A stretch of 64,000 nucleotides of DNA, taken from Taibaiella sp. Its GTDB lineage: Bacteria > Bacteroidota > Bacteroidia > Chitinophagales > Chitinophagaceae. The stretch lies in the NCBI GenBank assembly GCA_019638495.1, contig JAHBTQ010000009.1:1-64000 (forward strand). Direction: 5' to 3'. The translations under genes were made by a program, and so were the position numbers. The notes below the pieces were generated by a model, which saw nothing but the letters and a program-made list of their open reading frames with translations, ran no database searches and was not told the DNA's origin. Positions 61,681 through 64,000 of the stretch are shown one piece after another (the stretch's first letter is position 1; each line of letters opens with the position of its first letter).

Positions 61681-64000
61681 ATGGCAAAAAAGCTCCTGCG
61701 ACTGCTTTTTCTTTTGCTGCTAACTTATGTACCCTCTCACGCACAAGTTACGGACACCGCGAAACATGCGGATGATACCCTAATTTTCAGAACCCCGGTA
61801 ATTGACACCCCCTCCATCGACACCTCCGGCCTCATTGTCCGCGAAAAAGAAAAACTAAAGGAACCGGTGCTGAGAGGTGGCCCCGAAAATGGTTACATCA
61901 TTCACGGCCGGGTCACCGATGCCGGTACAGGTGAAGGCATACCATTTGCCACAGTACATTTTCCGCATAGTGGTGTTGGCAAGCCGGCAGACCTCGACGG
62001 CAATTTTATCCTCCAGACCAAAACATTACCTTCAGATACACTCGTAGTAGAAGCCATTGGCTACAAACCTGCCCGCAAGGTGCTGAAAAAGGACCGCTAC
62101 GAGTATAACTACATACTGGAGCTGGAGCGCTCTCTGACCTCGCTCGATGAGGTTACGATCCACGCAGGCGAAGACCCGGCGATAGTGCTCGTAAAGAAAA
62201 TACTGGAGAAAAAACCTCAAAACGATCCCGACCGCACGGAGAACTACAGTTACGAAGCATACAACCGACTTGAGGCCGACTTACAGCGACTTACGAAAGA
62301 GCAATTCGAGAAGATGCCTCTCCTTAAGAGTTACAGCTTCATCTATAACAACCTTGATACCGTCTCTGAGAGCAAACCCTACCTGCCACTATACCTCACT
62401 GAAACGATATCCGACTATTACTTCCGCAGGAAACCTAAAAAGGCCAGGGAGGTAATAAAGGCCAGCATGGTAAAGGGAGTGAACAATGAAAACGTGGTGC
62501 GCTACCTCGGCACCTTTCACCAAAGCCTGAACGTTTACAAGAACTATGTCCCGGTTTTCGACAAGAAATTTGTTAGCCCCATCAGCGACGATGCCCTTTT
62601 CTTCTACAAATACAAGATAAAGGACACTCAAGTCGCCTACGGCCACAACATTATCCTGGTTCAGTACTCGCCCAAACGCCCGATAGAAAACTGCTTTACC
62701 GGCGATTTCTGGGTTGTAGATTCCATTTACGCGATCCAACGCGTAAGCATGGAAATAGCAAAAGAAGTAAATGTGAACTGGCTGGAAAACGTGGCCCTCT
62801 ACCAGGAGTTTGCACCTGTGGATAGCTTCTGGTTCTGCACAAAAGACAAGTTTATTGCCGGCTTCTCTGCTTTTAAATCTAAAAAGCTACCGGGCGTCAT
62901 CGGCAGAAAAACAACCACCTATCACCACATCCGAATAAATCAGGATACAATAGACAAAGTGCTTGACAACCCTGAAGTGAAGCAGGATGTGATTGCATTA
63001 GATTCTGCTAAACGAAAATCGGACGACTGGTGGAAAAACAACAGGCCCGACACCCTTACAAAGAACGAAGTTGCCATTTATAAAATGGTAGACACCATCA
63101 ACTCCATGCCGCTTACCACGGTTTACAAAAATGGGATCGACTTTCTCTCCACCGGAGTCAAGGACTTCGGCCCCATTCAACTTGGACCATATTTCTATCT
63201 TTATAGCAGGAACGTAATAGAAGGCAATAGATTCCGCCTTACAATTGGCACACCGCGCAGCCTAAAAGACCTGCATTTTACGGGCTATGTAGCCTATGGC
63301 ACCCGCGACGATCGATTCAAATATGGCTTCACTGGTCTCTGGATGATCAACCGCCAGCCATGGACTTACCTGGAAGCGCTCTACTCCCACGATGTAAGCC
63401 AGACGACCAACTACTATGACCAACTCGGGGCAGACAATATCTTCAGCACCATCTTTCGTAAGCGCGGCATACCGTGGAAACTCGCATTTACCAAGGATGC
63501 ACGCATTCAGTTCTACAAGCAATATTTCAACGGCTTCAGTCACAAACTCATCCTGGAGCGGCGCGACTTTACTCCTTTTGATCCGCTTCCTCAGGAGGGT
63601 ATATTTTATGACGTCAATGGTCGCATGTCAAGAAATGTAGTGAGCAGCGAAGTGGGTGTAGACCTCCGCTTTGCCTATAAAGAAAAGTACCTCGAAGGCC
63701 AGTTCAAACGAGTTACCGTAAAAAGTAAGTACCCTGTCGTTTCACTTTCAGTCACCACTGGCATTAAGGGTGTGCTGGATGGAGCATACAGCTACCAGAA
63801 GGCGAGGTTTGCAATAACAGGATTTAACTATATACCTCCGTTGGGCAATTTGTATTACAACGTATTCGCAGGCAAATATTTCGGCACGCTACCCTATCCG
63901 CTGCTGGAGATACATCCCGGCAATGAGTATTACTACTACAACATGTATGCCTTCCAGATGATGAACAACTACGAATTCCTGAGCGATGAGTATGTTGGCT
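61681..64000 (+). CDS. DUF5686 protein with carboxypeptidase-regulatory domain (3' end outside window)
   Basis: The visible part has 773 residues. A signal peptide (LLRLLFLLLLTYVPSHA|Q) is followed by a carboxypeptidase-regulatory beta-sandwich (about 72-150; YIIHGRVTDAGTGEGIPFATV, AIGYKPARKV). Then comes the DUF5686 core: LETISDYYFRRKPKKAREVI, KYKIKDTQVAYGHNIILVQYSP and the later aromatic strands (TGYVAYGTRDDRFKYGF, NYIPPLGNLYYNVFAGKYFG), consistent with an outer-membrane barrel. The family is widespread in Bacteroidota; its function is not established. The 200-base gap before it shows nothing notable. Confidence 0.92.
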   Translation, partial: MAKKLLRLLFLLLLTYVPSHAQVTDTAKHADDTLIFRTPVIDTPSIDTSGLIVREKEKLKEPVLRGGPENGYIIHGRVTDAGTGEGIPFATVHFPHSGVGKPADLDGNFILQTKTLPSDTLVVEAIGYKPARKVLKKDRYEYNYILELERSLTSLDEVTIHAGEDPAIVLVKKILEKKPQNDPDRTENYSYEAYNRLEADLQRLTKEQFEKMPLLKSYSFIYNNLDTVSESKPYLPLYLTETISDYYFRRKPKKAREVIKASMVKGVNNENVVRYLGTFHQSLNVYKNYVPVFDKKFVSPISDDALFFYKYKIKDTQVAYGHNIILVQYSPKRPIENCFTGDFWVVDSIYAIQRVSMEIAKEVNVNWLENVALYQEFAPVDSFWFCTKDKFIAGFSAFKSKKLPGVIGRKTTTYHHIRINQDTIDKVLDNPEVKQDVIALDSAKRKSDDWWKNNRPDTLTKNEVAIYKMVDTINSMPLTTVYKNGIDFLSTGVKDFGPIQLGPYFYLYSRNVIEGNRFRLTIGTPRSLKDLHFTGYVAYGTRDDRFKYGFTGLWMINRQPWTYLEALYSHDVSQTTNYYDQLGADNIFSTIFRKRGIPWKLAFTKDARIQFYKQYFNGFSHKLILERRDFTPFDPLPQEGIFYDVNGRMSRNVVSSEVGVDLRFAYKEKYLEGQFKRVTVKSKYPVVSLSVTTGIKGVLDGAYSYQKARFAITGFNYIPPLGNLYYNVFAGKYFGTLPYPLLEIHPGNEYYYYNMYAFQMMNNYEFLSDEYVG

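Overview
The window is a stretch of chromosome from a member of the Bacteroidota, most likely the Chitinophagales/Chitinophagaceae. This rests on family content and signals, not on a marker gene. It has TonB receptors with carboxypeptidase-regulatory N-domains, a DUF5686 protein, a UMF1-type transporter and GldM-C-like secreted proteins. It also has SPFH-free CcsA/CcmD cytochrome c assembly genes, signal peptides ending in A|Q, and promoter -7 elements of the TAnnTTTG type. No rRNA, tRNA, CRISPR array, insertion sequence or prophage was seen.

Layout. 1-7413 is the 5' part of one giant secreted modular protein on the minus strand (at least 2,471 residues). It carries two glycine-rich domains, two anchor-D-like domains, two GEVED domains, Ig-like modules and ten copies of an 85-90 residue repeat. 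7.4-8.8 kb is mostly non-coding, with a small secreted protein and a decayed gene tail. 8.8-17.4 kb holds a 2OG-Fe(II) oxygenase, an M20 dipeptidase, an FKBP isomerase, an orphan NarL-type response regulator, three uncharacterised proteins and a repeat-rich non-coding block. 17.4-25.1 kb has a MarR-like regulator divergent from a TonB receptor, then RlmD, a Gfo/Idh/MocA oxidoreductase, a GAF-DHp protein lacking a kinase ATPase domain, and RecQ. 25.2-29.8 kb carries two tandem paralogous lipoproteins, an ECF sigma / anti-sigma-like / LTXXQ operon and a coupled pair of small GldM-C-like proteins. 29.9-38.1 kb has an M1 aminopeptidase, a broken duplicate of the 3' end of the glutamate dehydrogenase gene, groES-groEL and a fused trehalose-phosphate synthase/phosphatase.

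38-46 kb has lumazine synthase, a hotdog thioesterase, a UMF1 transporter, an MBL-fold hydrolase, a GH64-like secreted-type protein, glutamate dehydrogenase, CcmD and CcsA. 46-52 kb has an MmcQ/YjbR protein, a conserved Bacteroidota protein often mislabelled asparagine synthetase B, a single-pass protein of unknown function and a TMTC-like membrane mannosyltransferase with TPRs. 52-64 kb has a Rieske ferredoxin with an LD-carboxypeptidase and a Cys-type formate dehydrogenase alpha subunit. It continues with a PAS-PAS histidine kinase, a CoA-binding protein, an HdrB/HdrC-like iron-sulfur pair and the 5' part of a DUF5686 protein.

Most of the genes are housekeeping or envelope functions. The most unusual things are in the DNA around them: octamer repeat arrays that start at the stop codons of FKBP and groES, a two-copy diverged 110-bp repeat, the gdh 3' fragment copied together with its terminator, and the mosaic architecture of the giant surface protein. 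No clearly new multi-gene system was found. The best candidates for undescribed biology are the coupled GldM-C-like pair, the 629-residue membrane protein and the octamer arrays.
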